A stretch of DNA of 10,781 nt, taken from NCBI GenBank assembly GCA_947001705.1, contig CAMQHT010000051.1:1-10781 (forward strand). Reading direction: 5' to 3'. How positions within the stretch are numbered: the stretch's first letter is position 1; every line of letters starts with the position of its first letter. The stretch is from an uncultured Collinsella sp. Its GTDB lineage: Bacteria > Actinomycetota > Coriobacteriia > Coriobacteriales > Coriobacteriaceae. Made by a program: the position numbers and the translations under genes. The notes beneath the pieces are model-generated. The model worked only from the letters and a program-made list of their open reading frames with translations, was not told the origin of the DNA and ran no database searches. Shown here piece after piece: positions 1 to 6,701 of the stretch.

Positions 1-901
1 AAGGCGGGGCCGAGGCCGCCTCGATCAATTTGCGAAAGAATCTTGACGGTACCAAAGATCGCCAGACTGGCTTGTCCGCAAAACACGAGTCCTCGCTCAA
101 AAGCCCCCAAAACCGGCACGTCTTTCAACTTCTCCAACGCCATCGAAACCCAGCACACGCAGTAGCTGCCGGCAAGAGCGGCAACTGTCGCAACCACAAA
201 CCCATCCACGCGGCGGCTCGAAAGCTCAAGCCCACTCAGCGCGGCAAGGACAAGCCAAGCAACACCGGCTCCCATGAACAGCAGAGGCTTGCTCACGCTC
301 GGCTCCAGCCCCCTTTGGCGCGCCGTATAACCAATCCACATCAGCAAGACGATATAGCGGCTCAAATCCAAATCGAGCGGCAGGTAAGCACCAAAATAGC
401 GAGACATGCTCAAACCGCAAAAGGCAATCGCGGCACAGACAACGCCCTGCCAAACAACCCCAATCCCGCGGCGATCAAACAGCCGCACGAGCGCATTAAA
501 CAGCAGGCGCGACGTAAACAGCGCCGCCAAAAATCATGCCATGCCAACGGCGGTAATGCCAAGCCCATGCACATCAACGCCCAAGGCAAACACGAGTGTC
601 TCGAGCCCGCCCGCAAACGCACCGCTCGTCAAAGGAGCGCCGCTCATCAAGAACGTCGGCACCTGCCACGCCAGTGCAAGAACCACATACGGCACCAGCA
701 GGCGCGATACCGAACCACTCAGCAGTCACGCCATGGCTTCGGCCTAAACGTATACCCGGCAAGAATAAAGAACAACGGCATGTGAAACGAGAAGATCGCG
801 TGCCGCAAGGGAGAGGGATTTGGGACGGTGTGCCCCACAATGACCAGAATAATTGCAATCCCCTTTGCAATATCGATCCAGTCGAGCCTTTTGCTTCCCA
901 T
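1..901 (-). pseudogene. Broken acyltransferase-3 family membrane protein (3' end beyond the window)
   Basis: The start at 899-901 has a ribosome binding site (GAAGGG) just upstream. The first frame gives RLDWIDIAKGIAIILVIVGH and FHMPLFFILAGYTF, the typical N-terminal helices of acyltransferase family 3 (integral membrane O-acetyltransferases that modify sugars or polysaccharides; the GH histidine is the usual catalytic candidate). After FRPKPWRD this frame stops at 719-721. One base appears to be missing near 725: in the next frame the protein resumes as LLSGSVSRLLVPYVVLALAW and stays hydrophobic and family-like to position 2. In that frame a TGA at 534-536 sits where tryptophan is expected (GMA-stop-FLAALF). 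About 300 codons are in the window. Two independent lesions make an inactive gene more likely than one sequencing error. The substrate is unknown; the neighbouring polysaccharide genes suggest an envelope glycan. Confidence 0.8.
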
Positions 902-934
902 AGCGAACCCTTCAAAGCCGCAGCACACAAGATG

Positions 935-966
935 AAAAAAGCCCAGACCACCAAGCGGTCCGGGCT
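935..966 (-). terminator. Rho-independent terminator after tRNA-Arg
   Basis: On the minus strand, GCCCGGACC pairs with GGTCTGGGC (one G-U pair) around a short loop and is followed by a run of six T. It lies 10 bases beyond the encoded CCA of tRNA-Arg and upstream of the broken acyltransferase start. It therefore ends the tRNA transcript and possibly readthrough from the ABC exporter genes. Confidence 0.85.
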
Positions 967-976
967 TAATAAACGA

Positions 977-1053
977 TGGTGCTCCATGGCGGATTCGAAC
1001 CGTCGACCTTGGGATTAGAAGTCCCCTGCTCTATCCAACTGAGCTAATGGAGC
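977..1053 (-). tRNA. tRNA-Arg, anticodon UCU
   Basis: The cloverleaf can be read directly. The acceptor stem GCTCCAT pairs with ATGGAGC, followed by discriminator A and an encoded CCA. The D-arm is GCTC-AGTTGGATA-GAGC, the anticodon loop is CTTCTAA with anticodon TCT, and the T-loop is TTCGAAT. It is 77 nt including CCA. Two pairs are not canonical: G27 opposite A43 at the top of the anticodon stem, and A50 opposite C64 in the T-stem. The rest of the fold is intact, so it is probably functional. It reads AGA (and by wobble AGG) codons. Confidence 0.95.
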
Positions 1054-1099
1054 AAATAACCGCACGACCAAGCAAGCGTAAGCCTGTCAGGCGCAAGTA

Positions 1100-1105
1100 A
1101 TTATA
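1100..1105 (-). promoter_or_regulatory. Possible -10 box for tRNA-Arg
   Basis: The minus strand reads TATAAT exactly, just after the stop codon of the ABC ATPase gene and about 47 bases upstream of the tRNA 5' end. The hexamer 17 bases upstream (TACCGC) is a poor -35, so the promoter is uncertain. The tRNA may instead be transcribed by readthrough, since no terminator is visible between 1054 and 1107. Confidence 0.35.
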
Positions 1106-1107
1106 AC

Positions 1108-1875
1108 CTAGTTGAACTGCTCGCGGTACGCCTTGCAGACCTCATCGACCGGGCCGTCCATGCGAAGGTCACCCTTCTCAATCCAAACGGCACGCTGGCA
1201 GATGCGCTCAACCTGCTCCATGGAGTGCGAAACGAACAGAACCGTCACGTCGCCGCTCTGGATAAAGTGCTGGATGCGGGCCTCGCACTTCTGCTGGAAG
1301 AACACGTCACCGACGGACAGCGTCTCGTCAACGATCAGAATATCGGGCTCGGTAATCGTCGCGATTGCAAAGGCGATACGCGCCACCATGCCCGAGGAGA
1401 AGTTCTTAAGCGGCATATCGACAAAATTCTGCAGCTCAGCGAACTCGATAATCCCGTCAAAGTTGGCGTCGATGAACTCCTTGGTATACCCGAGCAGGGC
1501 GCCGTTCAGATAGATGTTCTCGCGGGCGGTCAGCTCGGGGTCAAAGCCGGCACCAAGCTCAATCAGCGGCGCGATGTTACCGTGCACCTTAACGCTGCCC
1601 TCACTGGGCTCAAGCACGCCAGCGATAATCTTGAGCATCGTGGATTTGCCGGAGCCGTTGGTGCCGACCAGACCGACAACTTCGCCGCGATGAATATCGA
1701 ACGAGATGTGCTTAAGCGCCCTAAACTCCTCAAAGAACAGCTCGTGCTTGGCAAGCTTAATGAAGTACTCCTTGAGGTTGGTCAGCGACTCGGACGCCAT
1801 GTTAAAGATCATGGTGACGTCGTCGACCTCGACAGCCAGAGGCTGCTCGCTGTAATCAACAACAGATTCAGACAT
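1108..1875 (-). CDS. wzt: Wzt/TagH-type polysaccharide ABC exporter, ATPase subunit
   Basis: A 255-residue cytoplasmic ATPase that would power export of a lipid-linked cell-surface polysaccharide or teichoic-acid-like polymer, working with the permease just upstream. Visible motifs: Walker A GTNGSGKST at 71-79; the IELGAGFDPELTARENIYLNG-like Q-loop region typical of Wzt/TagH at about 105-124; signature FSSGM at 159-163, the Wzt-type variant of LSGGQ; Walker B ILIVDET at 179-185; and the H-loop histidine at 217. The chain ends soon after the nucleotide-binding domain, so there is no C-terminal carbohydrate-binding domain like that of E. coli O9a Wzt. A GTG codon at 1876-1878 directly precedes the chosen ATG, but the GGAG at 1883-1886 is better spaced from the ATG (7 bases). 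It follows the permease stop by 11 bases, an operon arrangement. Confidence 0.93.
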   Translation of the reverse strand: MSESVVDYSEQPLAVEVDDVTMIFNMASESLTNLKEYFIKLAKHELFFEEFRALKHISFDIHRGEVVGLVGTNGSGKSTMLKIIAGVLEPSEGSVKVHGNIAPLIELGAGFDPELTARENIYLNGALLGYTKEFIDANFDGIIEFAELQNFVDMPLKNFSSGMVARIAFAIATITEPDILIVDETLSVGDVFFQQKCEARIQHFIQSGDVTVLFVSHSMEQVERICQRAVWIEKGDLRMDGPVDEVCKAYREQFN

Positions 1876-1886
1876 CACAGCACTCC

Positions 1887-2732
1887 TTAGATGTAGAGGA
1901 TAAATTTGCGCTCGGACTTATGGAACACGGTGTAGCCAATAACAAGCGCAAGAACCGCCCAAGCGACGCACATACCAAACGTCAAAAGCGAGGGCGTGGT
2001 CTGGAACAGGAAGATATCGCGCATAAACTGCAGGTAGTTATACATGGGGTTCGCATAGACCAGAATGCGCACGAGATGCGGCATTTGCGCAACGAAGTCG
2101 GTCGTCCAGAAAATAGGCGTGATGTAAGTCCAAGCCGTAATGACAACGCTCCACAGATGCATGACATCGCGGAAAAAGACCGTGAGGGCAGAGAGCATCA
2201 TGCCCAGACCCATGCAAAATCCCATAAGCAAAAGCAGGCAAACCGGCAGCAGAATCAGGTGCCAAGAAGGCATAACGCGGAACCACAGCATGACGATGGC
2301 GACGGCGACCAGCGAGAAGGCAAAGTTCACCAGCGAGAAAAGCACTTTCTGCACCGGGAAGACCCAGCGGTGCACCTTAACCTTCTTGAGCAGCGGGGCA
2401 GCACCCACGATCGACGTTAGGGCCTGGTTCGTGGACTCGGACATGACGGCAAAGGTAACGTTACCCACGATCAAGTACAGCGGGTACATCTCGGGCGTCA
2501 TTGATCCATTGCGGCCCTGGCCAAAAATCGTCGAGAACACGATGGCCATGACGATCATCATCAGCAGCGGGTTGAGCACCGACCATGCGACGCCCAGAAC
2601 GCTGCGGCGATACTTGATCTTAAAATCCTTGGTAACCAGCTGACGAAGGATAAACGCGTCCTTCTCAAATTCGTTCTTAGCAAACGTCGCAGGCAGACTG
2701 CGAGTTTCTTGTTGCTTTGTCTGATCCGACAC
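1887..2732 (-). CDS. wzm: Wzm/TagG-type polysaccharide ABC exporter, permease subunit
   Basis: A 281-residue ABC-2 type membrane protein that forms the channel for export of an undecaprenyl-linked glycan with the Wzt-like ATPase. The cytoplasmic N-terminus leads into LVTKDFKIKYRRSVLGVAWS (about residues 31-50), the amphipathic entry and first-helix signature of this family (compare RDIKxRYxxSxLGxxW). About six hydrophobic segments follow, with RDVMHLW in the middle and YANPMYNYLQFMRD near the last periplasmic loop, both typical of O-antigen/teichoic acid permeases. The open frame extends upstream to an ATG at 2765, but AAAGGAG at 2741-2747 lies 8 bases before a GTG at 2730-2732, giving MSDQTKQQE, so that start is preferred. 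Gene order permease then ATPase is the usual one. Confidence 0.93.
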   Translation of the reverse strand: MSDQTKQQETRSLPATFAKNEFEKDAFILRQLVTKDFKIKYRRSVLGVAWSVLNPLLMMIVMAIVFSTIFGQGRNGSMTPEMYPLYLIVGNVTFAVMSESTNQALTSIVGAAPLLKKVKVHRWVFPVQKVLFSLVNFAFSLVAVAIVMLWFRVMPSWHLILLPVCLLLLMGFCMGLGMMLSALTVFFRDVMHLWSVVITAWTYITPIFWTTDFVAQMPHLVRILVYANPMYNYLQFMRDIFLFQTTPSLLTFGMCVAWAVLALVIGYTVFHKSERKFILYI

Positions 2733-2740
2733 GGATGCAA

Positions 2741-2747
2741 CTCCTTT
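2741..2747 (-). promoter_or_regulatory. Ribosome binding site fixing the GTG start of the permease
   Basis: The minus strand reads AAAGGAG, 8 bases before GTG at 2730-2732. The longer frame from the ATG at 2765 would place this site inside the coding region, so the short form is favoured. Confidence 0.75.
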
Positions 2748-2771
2748 ACTCGTAATCGTTGACAAACGAAC

Positions 2772-2777
2772 AGTATA
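2772..2777 (-). promoter_or_regulatory. Possible -10 box for the wzm-wzt pair
   Basis: TATACT on the minus strand, 40 bases upstream of the GTG start, within the 89-base gap after the DUF6020-like gene. The hexamers 16 to 18 bases upstream (for example CTTATG) match -35 poorly. It may give the exporter its own transcript in addition to readthrough from the upstream gene. Confidence 0.3.
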
Positions 2778-2787
2778 GACCCGCCCT

Positions 2788-2808
2788 CAACGCCATAAGG
2801 CGGCGTTG
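2788..2808 (-). repeat. Intercistronic hairpin between the DUF6020-like gene and wzm
   Basis: A perfect 7-bp inverted repeat, CAACGCC (2788-2794) with GGCGTTG (2802-2808), around a 7-base loop. The minus-strand sequence after it is G-rich, not T-rich, so it is not a classical intrinsic terminator. It could stabilise mRNA ends or reduce readthrough. Confidence 0.45.
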
Positions 2809-2821
2809 CGAAACTGGAGAA

Positions 2822-4705
2822 CTATCTCACAACATCGTTTTCGGAACGTCTTTCACCAGACAGCATGCCGCGAGCGACCACCACAAGCACGGCAGGAAGA
2901 CCAAATTGAGCAGCCACGATATAACGAGGCCAGTACCAAATAGGACTGGCAATAAAGAGCGTCCCGTACAACAACAAAAATGGCAAAAGCGGCAAAGCAA
3001 ACCTTGCGCGACCACAAGACACCAACAGTGCTGACGAAAACATGAGCAACCAAAAGACAACGGCGCCAGGAATAGACCAAGCGCTCAGTCCAATCGCCAC
3101 ATCAACATCATCGCCGAGGGGCGCAAGCAAGTTGCGAAATGTAACTCCCGTAGAAGCCTTTGAGTCGGCCACAAGGTTATACGGAACGCCCATGAGAAAG
3201 TTTTCAGGCAGACCGTCAGCACCCTTTACATTTGGGGCCCAAAAACCAAACGTCTGCAGTTCCCACGCCTCAAAGTATATCGATGGGTTACGCGAAAGCA
3301 TCGAGGCCCAATGAGCCCAGAATCCATCCTTTAAATGGTCCGAATTAAAGTCATCGTTCCATTTAAGCGGATCGATAATACTGGGGTGGTAAACCTCCTT
3401 GTAACGATCGAGCGGAAGCAACTCGTTCATATAAGAACGGTCGGACTCGGACATATCACCATCAAGCGCGGCAACGCGGGCCATCTGGGCAAGCGGAATA
3501 CCCACCGACTCAACTTCCTCCGACGGAACAATGCCCATCGCCGAGTACACGGGGCCCGTAATCACCAAGCATGCAACTATCGCCAATCCAAGAGGAACAG
3601 CCATACGGAAAGCCAACTCCATCGGAACAGTGCGGCCAAGTCGGCCCAGTACCGCAATTATTGCAAGCACGATACATAGCGCAGCGCAAATATACAAACC
3701 GTTATTACGCAGCAGCATGACGCCTAACGAAAGCAGGCCAAATACAAGCAGACGCGGCGTACCCAATCGAGGCCCATGCTCCAAAACGGCATCCGTAAGC
3801 ATGGCCACCACCAAAACAAGGCAGCAAGAAAACAGTGGGTCCTTCCAGAGCGCCACTGAATATAGTGCGCAATACCGAGACAAGCCAAATAGAGCCACGA
3901 GCAGCCAGGACCAACGAGCAGAAACCCCCAAGCGGGAAGTCACCCAAAGAGCAAGATAGCCAAACGTGCAGGCAACGCAGGCCATCTGAAATACCGTCAG
4001 CAATGCAACGCCCACCGAAGGGCCTAGCCCAAACAACCCGACAATCTTGATGCAAGCGCCCATCATCAAAGTGAAAGCAACCGGATGATGGTTGCTCAGG
4101 GGATTCCACCCCATAATCTGAGCGAACGAAGAAAAGGTGTCGCCAAAAAACAGGCCGGGGAAATACCTCATAAAGAACGGTAGATACAGAAGAAAAATGA
4201 CAAGAGCACGGATTACAACGGACGAGACCGAAACAGGAACTAACGTATCACCGCCATTCGCCCTCTGAAACTTCTTAACGAAGGCACAGCGACGACCACA
4301 ACCAGACAGCTGAACCAGCGCCGACAAAATCCAAAAGACCAGTGCCGCCATCATGCAAAATGCGACGATATCATACACGGAATACGGCTCAATATAATTC
4401 TCGTTAACCCCGCCGGCTATCACCGGTTCGGCCACGCGAATATGAGCTCCCAACACAAGAACAAACGAAAATGCAAGGGAGCTCATAAGACAGCAAACTC
4501 GACCAACAAGAGACGGAAATGCAAAATCCCTGCATCCCAACTTTTTGAAATAAACCAATGATGCGATTATCGCAATGCACGCCAAGACCGATGGAAACAG
4601 GGCAAAGGAACCACTACAATACGTCACCGTAGCGATGCTTACTGCAACCAGCAAAGAAGCACGTACCACATCTAAAAGCTTGAACTGTCGAATCAATGCG
4701 CTCAT
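2822..4705 (-). CDS. DUF6020-like polytopic membrane protein, possible GT-C-type glycosyltransferase
   Basis: A 627-residue integral membrane protein with roughly a dozen hydrophobic helices and a large non-cytoplasmic loop at about residues 392-540. Recognisable points: PGLFFGDTFSSFAQ (183-196) followed by SNHHP (204-208), then WKDP (287-290), LRNNG (332-336) and PRY (593-595). The acidic-plus-NHHP pattern after an early helix and the RNNG motif resemble my recollection of the uncharacterised DUF6020 family. Shape and neighbours (GT2 enzymes, YfhO, polysaccharide exporter) suggest a GT-C-like enzyme or a polymer assembly factor; no function is established here. The start is uncertain: ATG at 4703-4705 (MSALIRQ) is used, ATG at 4712-4714 (MVRMSAL) is nearly as good, and neither has a clear ribosome binding site. 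The frame stays open to 4777, which would overlap the divergent gene. Its GC content (about half, sampled by eye) is the lowest in the window. Confidence 0.75.
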   Translation of the reverse strand: MSALIRQFKLLDVVRASLLVAVSIATVTYCSGSFALFPSVLACIAIIASLVYFKKLGCRDFAFPSLVGRVCCLMSSLAFSFVLVLGAHIRVAEPVIAGGVNENYIEPYSVYDIVAFCMMAALVFWILSALVQLSGCGRRCAFVKKFQRANGGDTLVPVSVSSVVIRALVIFLLYLPFFMRYFPGLFFGDTFSSFAQIMGWNPLSNHHPVAFTLMMGACIKIVGLFGLGPSVGVALLTVFQMACVACTFGYLALWVTSRLGVSARWSWLLVALFGLSRYCALYSVALWKDPLFSCCLVLVVAMLTDAVLEHGPRLGTPRLLVFGLLSLGVMLLRNNGLYICAALCIVLAIIAVLGRLGRTVPMELAFRMAVPLGLAIVACLVITGPVYSAMGIVPSEEVESVGIPLAQMARVAALDGDMSESDRSYMNELLPLDRYKEVYHPSIIDPLKWNDDFNSDHLKDGFWAHWASMLSRNPSIYFEAWELQTFGFWAPNVKGADGLPENFLMGVPYNLVADSKASTGVTFRNLLAPLGDDVDVAIGLSAWSIPGAVVFWLLMFSSALLVSCGRARFALPLLPFLLLYGTLFIASPIWYWPRYIVAAQFGLPAVLVVVARGMLSGERRSENDVVR

Positions 4706-4729
4706 CCTAACCATGTAACAAACGATTCG

Positions 4730-4735
4730 ATTGTA
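4730..4735 (-). promoter_or_regulatory. Possible -10 box for the DUF6020-like gene
   Basis: TACAAT on the minus strand, 15 bases before ATG 4714, in the short divergent gap. No good -35 is visible. If real, transcription would start close to 4723 and the leader would be only about 9 to 18 bases long, in keeping with the missing ribosome binding site. Confidence 0.3.
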
Positions 4736-4742
4736 CGCGACC

Positions 4743-4748
4743 AAAGGA
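4743..4748 (+). promoter_or_regulatory. Ribosome binding site fixing the start of the first GT2 gene
   Basis: AAAGGA lies 6 bases upstream of ATG 4755. An in-frame ATG at 4731 exists, but the binding site would then lie inside the coding region, so the MAEQTIAIII start is preferred. Confidence 0.75.
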
Positions 4749-4754
4749 ACCTTC

Positions 4755-5726
4755 ATGGCCGAGCAAACGATTGCCATTATTATCCCCTGCTACAACGAAG
4801 CCCTCACGATCGGCAAAGTAATCGACGACTTTCACCGCGAGCTTCCGCAAGCGACGGTCTATGTCTATGACAACAACTCGTCGGACGATACCTCACGCAT
4901 CGCCACCGAGCACGGCGCCACGGTCCGCTTTGAGCCCCGTCAGGGAAAGGGCAACGTGTGCCGCCAGATGTTTCGCGATATCGACGCCGATTGCTACCTG
5001 ATGGTCGACGGAGACGACACCTACCCCGCCGAGGCCGCCGAGGCCCTCTGCGAGCCTATCCTCAACGGCACGGCCGATATGACCGTAGGCGACCGCCTTT
5101 CCAACGGCACCTACGCCGAGGAAAACAAGCGTGCTTTCCACGGCTTTGGCAACAACCTAGTTCGCGCCATGATCAAGTGGATCTATGGCTACAGCTTCGA
5201 TGACGTCATGACCGGCTACCGTGCCATGAGCCGCCCGTTCGTTAAAACCTTCCCTGTGCTTTCCGAGGGCTTCCAAATCGAAACCGAGCTCTCGATCCAC
5301 GCCGTCGACCACCGCTGGCGCATCAAAGATGTGCCCATCGAGTACCGCGACCGTCCGGAAGGCTCCGAGTCCAAGCTCAATACCGTGAGCGACGGCATTA
5401 AAGTCGTCGCGATGATCGGTACGCTGTTCAAGGACTACCGCCCACTGAAGTTCTTCAGCCTCGTCGCGCTTCTGTTTGCGGTGATCGGCCTCGCTCTGGG
5501 CATGCCCATCATTGTCGAGTATTTCCACACCGGCCTCGTTCCGCGCTTCCCCACCGCCATGCTCGCCGCGTCGTTTATGTTCCTGTGCGGTCTGAGCCTT
5601 GCAACCGGATTCATCCTCGATTCCGTGGCAAAGGTCGAAAAAAAGCAGTGGGAGGTCAACGTGTACAGCAAATACGACTACGACGACCAGCTCGGCCACC
5701 CCACTTCCAAGCCAAGCGAGAGGTAA
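4755..5726 (+). CDS. GT2 family polyprenyl-phosphate glycosyltransferase with two C-terminal membrane helices
   Basis: A 323-residue enzyme of the dolichyl/polyprenyl-phosphate sugar synthase type, expected to transfer a sugar from a nucleotide donor to undecaprenyl phosphate at the inner face of the membrane. The GT-A domain begins at once with IAIIIPCYNEALTIG (6-20). Donor-binding YVYDNNSSDDT (36-46), the metal-binding VDGDDTYP (84-91) replacing a simple DxD, and SEGFQIETELS (170-180) with the IEYRDRPEGSESKL segment (195-208) match the family. Two hydrophobic helices at about 232-256 and 265-290 anchor the C-terminus, followed by a charged tail. The sugar cannot be told from sequence. It is the first gene of a plus-strand operon, 6 bases before the next GT2 gene, and is divergent from the DUF6020-like gene with a gap of only about 50 bases. 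Confidence 0.9.
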   Translation: MAEQTIAIIIPCYNEALTIGKVIDDFHRELPQATVYVYDNNSSDDTSRIATEHGATVRFEPRQGKGNVCRQMFRDIDADCYLMVDGDDTYPAEAAEALCEPILNGTADMTVGDRLSNGTYAEENKRAFHGFGNNLVRAMIKWIYGYSFDDVMTGYRAMSRPFVKTFPVLSEGFQIETELSIHAVDHRWRIKDVPIEYRDRPEGSESKLNTVSDGIKVVAMIGTLFKDYRPLKFFSLVALLFAVIGLALGMPIIVEYFHTGLVPRFPTAMLAASFMFLCGLSLATGFILDSVAKVEKKQWEVNVYSKYDYDDQLGHPTSKPSER

Positions 5727-5732
5727 ACCACC

Positions 5733-6701
5733 ATGCCGCTCATCTCCATCGTCGTGCCGTGCTACAACGAGCAGGAATCACTTCCGATCTTTCTCAAAGA
5801 GCTCGATGGCGTCGTTCGCATCATGAACCAGCAAGACCTCGGCATTTCCTTTGAAGCCGTCCTCATCGACGATGGCTCGGCAGACAAAACGCTCGCCGTC
5901 ATGAAGGCAGAAGCCGCGGCGGCGCATCCATACGCCATCCGCTGGCACTCTTTCTCGCGCAACTTTGGCAAGGAGGCGGCACTACTCGCCGGACTCCAGC
6001 ACGCAAAGGGCGACTATGTCGCCACCATGGATGCCGACATGCAGGACCCGCCTTCGCTCCTGCCGCAGATGTACGAGATCTTGCAAACCGAAGACTACGA
6101 CAACGTCGCAACGCGCAGGACCACCCGCGAAGGCGAGCCTCCCATCAGGTCGTTCTGTGCCCGTATGCTCTACAAGATCATCAACCGCATTTCCAAGGCC
6201 GACATCGTCGACGGAGCACGCGATTTTAGGCTCATGAAGCGGCCTATGGTCAACGCCATCATCTCCATGGGCGAATACAACCGATTCTCCAAGGGCATTT
6301 ACGGCTGGGTGGGCTTCAAAACCAAATGGCTCCCCTACGTAAACGTCAACCGCGTGGCCGGCGAGACCAAATGGAGCTTTTGGTCGCTGCTCCTCTATTC
6401 CATCGACGGCATCGTCGCGTTTTCCACGGCGCCGCTCTCCCTCGCCGCCCTCACAGGTATCGTCTTCTGCCTCATCGCTATTCTGGGATTCGTCGTCATC
6501 CTAGTAAAGACGCTTGTCTGGGGCGACCCCGTCGGCGGATGGCCGTCGCTCGCCTGCCTCATAACGCTGTTTGGCGGCATGCAGCTTCTGTGCCTGGGAA
6601 TCATAGGTGAATACTTGGCAAAAGCCTACTTGGAAACCAAGCGACGTCCCATCTATATCATTCGAGAATCCAACGAGGAATCTGATGACACGGCCCAATA
6701 A
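5733..6701 (+). CDS. GtrB/CsbB-type bactoprenol glycosyltransferase (GT2)
   Basis: A 322-residue GT2 enzyme close to GtrB, YfdH and CsbB, which make undecaprenyl-phosphate-linked glucose or GlcNAc at the cytoplasmic face for later transfer outside the cell. Family landmarks: ISIVVPCYNEQESLP (4-18), LIDDGSADKT (44-53), FSRNFGKEAA (74-83), metal-binding MDADMQDPP (99-107), DGARDFRLMKR (160-170), RFSKGIYGWVGFKT (184-197) and GETKWSFWSLL (210-220). Two C-terminal membrane helices (about 230-260 and 272-296) end in GIIGEYLAKAYLETKRRPIY, a hallmark of the group. The start is six bases after the preceding stop, with GAGAGG of that gene's last codons serving as ribosome binding site, so translation is probably coupled. 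The last 17 bases overlap yfhO. The sugar is unknown; CsbB uses GlcNAc, GtrB glucose. Confidence 0.93.
   Translation: MPLISIVVPCYNEQESLPIFLKELDGVVRIMNQQDLGISFEAVLIDDGSADKTLAVMKAEAAAAHPYAIRWHSFSRNFGKEAALLAGLQHAKGDYVATMDADMQDPPSLLPQMYEILQTEDYDNVATRRTTREGEPPIRSFCARMLYKIINRISKADIVDGARDFRLMKRPMVNAIISMGEYNRFSKGIYGWVGFKTKWLPYVNVNRVAGETKWSFWSLLLYSIDGIVAFSTAPLSLAALTGIVFCLIAILGFVVILVKTLVWGDPVGGWPSLACLITLFGGMQLLCLGIIGEYLAKAYLETKRRPIYIIRESNEESDDTAQ

Noticed and set aside
534..536. TGA read as selenocysteine or a recoded codon in the acyltransferase
   Set aside because: Family context expects tryptophan, no selenocysteine element is evident, and a separate frameshift upstream already breaks the gene.
719..733. 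Programmed ribosomal frameshift in the acyltransferase
   Set aside because: There is no slippery heptamer at TGGCGTGACTGCTGA, and the downstream TGA would stop the product anyway.
30..785. Long plus-strand open frame (251 codons) opposite the acyltransferase remains
   Set aside because: It encodes a basic, low-complexity sequence with no recognisable motif. The minus strand carries a hydrophobic, family-like protein across two frames; the plus frame is its antisense shadow.
977..1053. Attachment site or integrated element at tRNA-Arg
   Set aside because: No second copy of the tRNA 3' segment, integrase or phage gene is visible in the window.
1082..1092. GCCTG/CAGGC inverted repeat between the tRNA and the ATPase gene as a terminator
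   Set aside because: The arms are separated by a single base, too tight to fold, and no T run follows.
1225..1890. Plus-strand open frame of 221 codons opposite the ABC ATPase
   Set aside because: The minus strand shows all ABC ATPase motifs in order, so this is a shadow.
5157..5699. Minus-strand open frame of 180 codons opposite the first GT2 gene
   Set aside because: It lies wholly within a well-recognised GT2 coding region and has no motif of its own.
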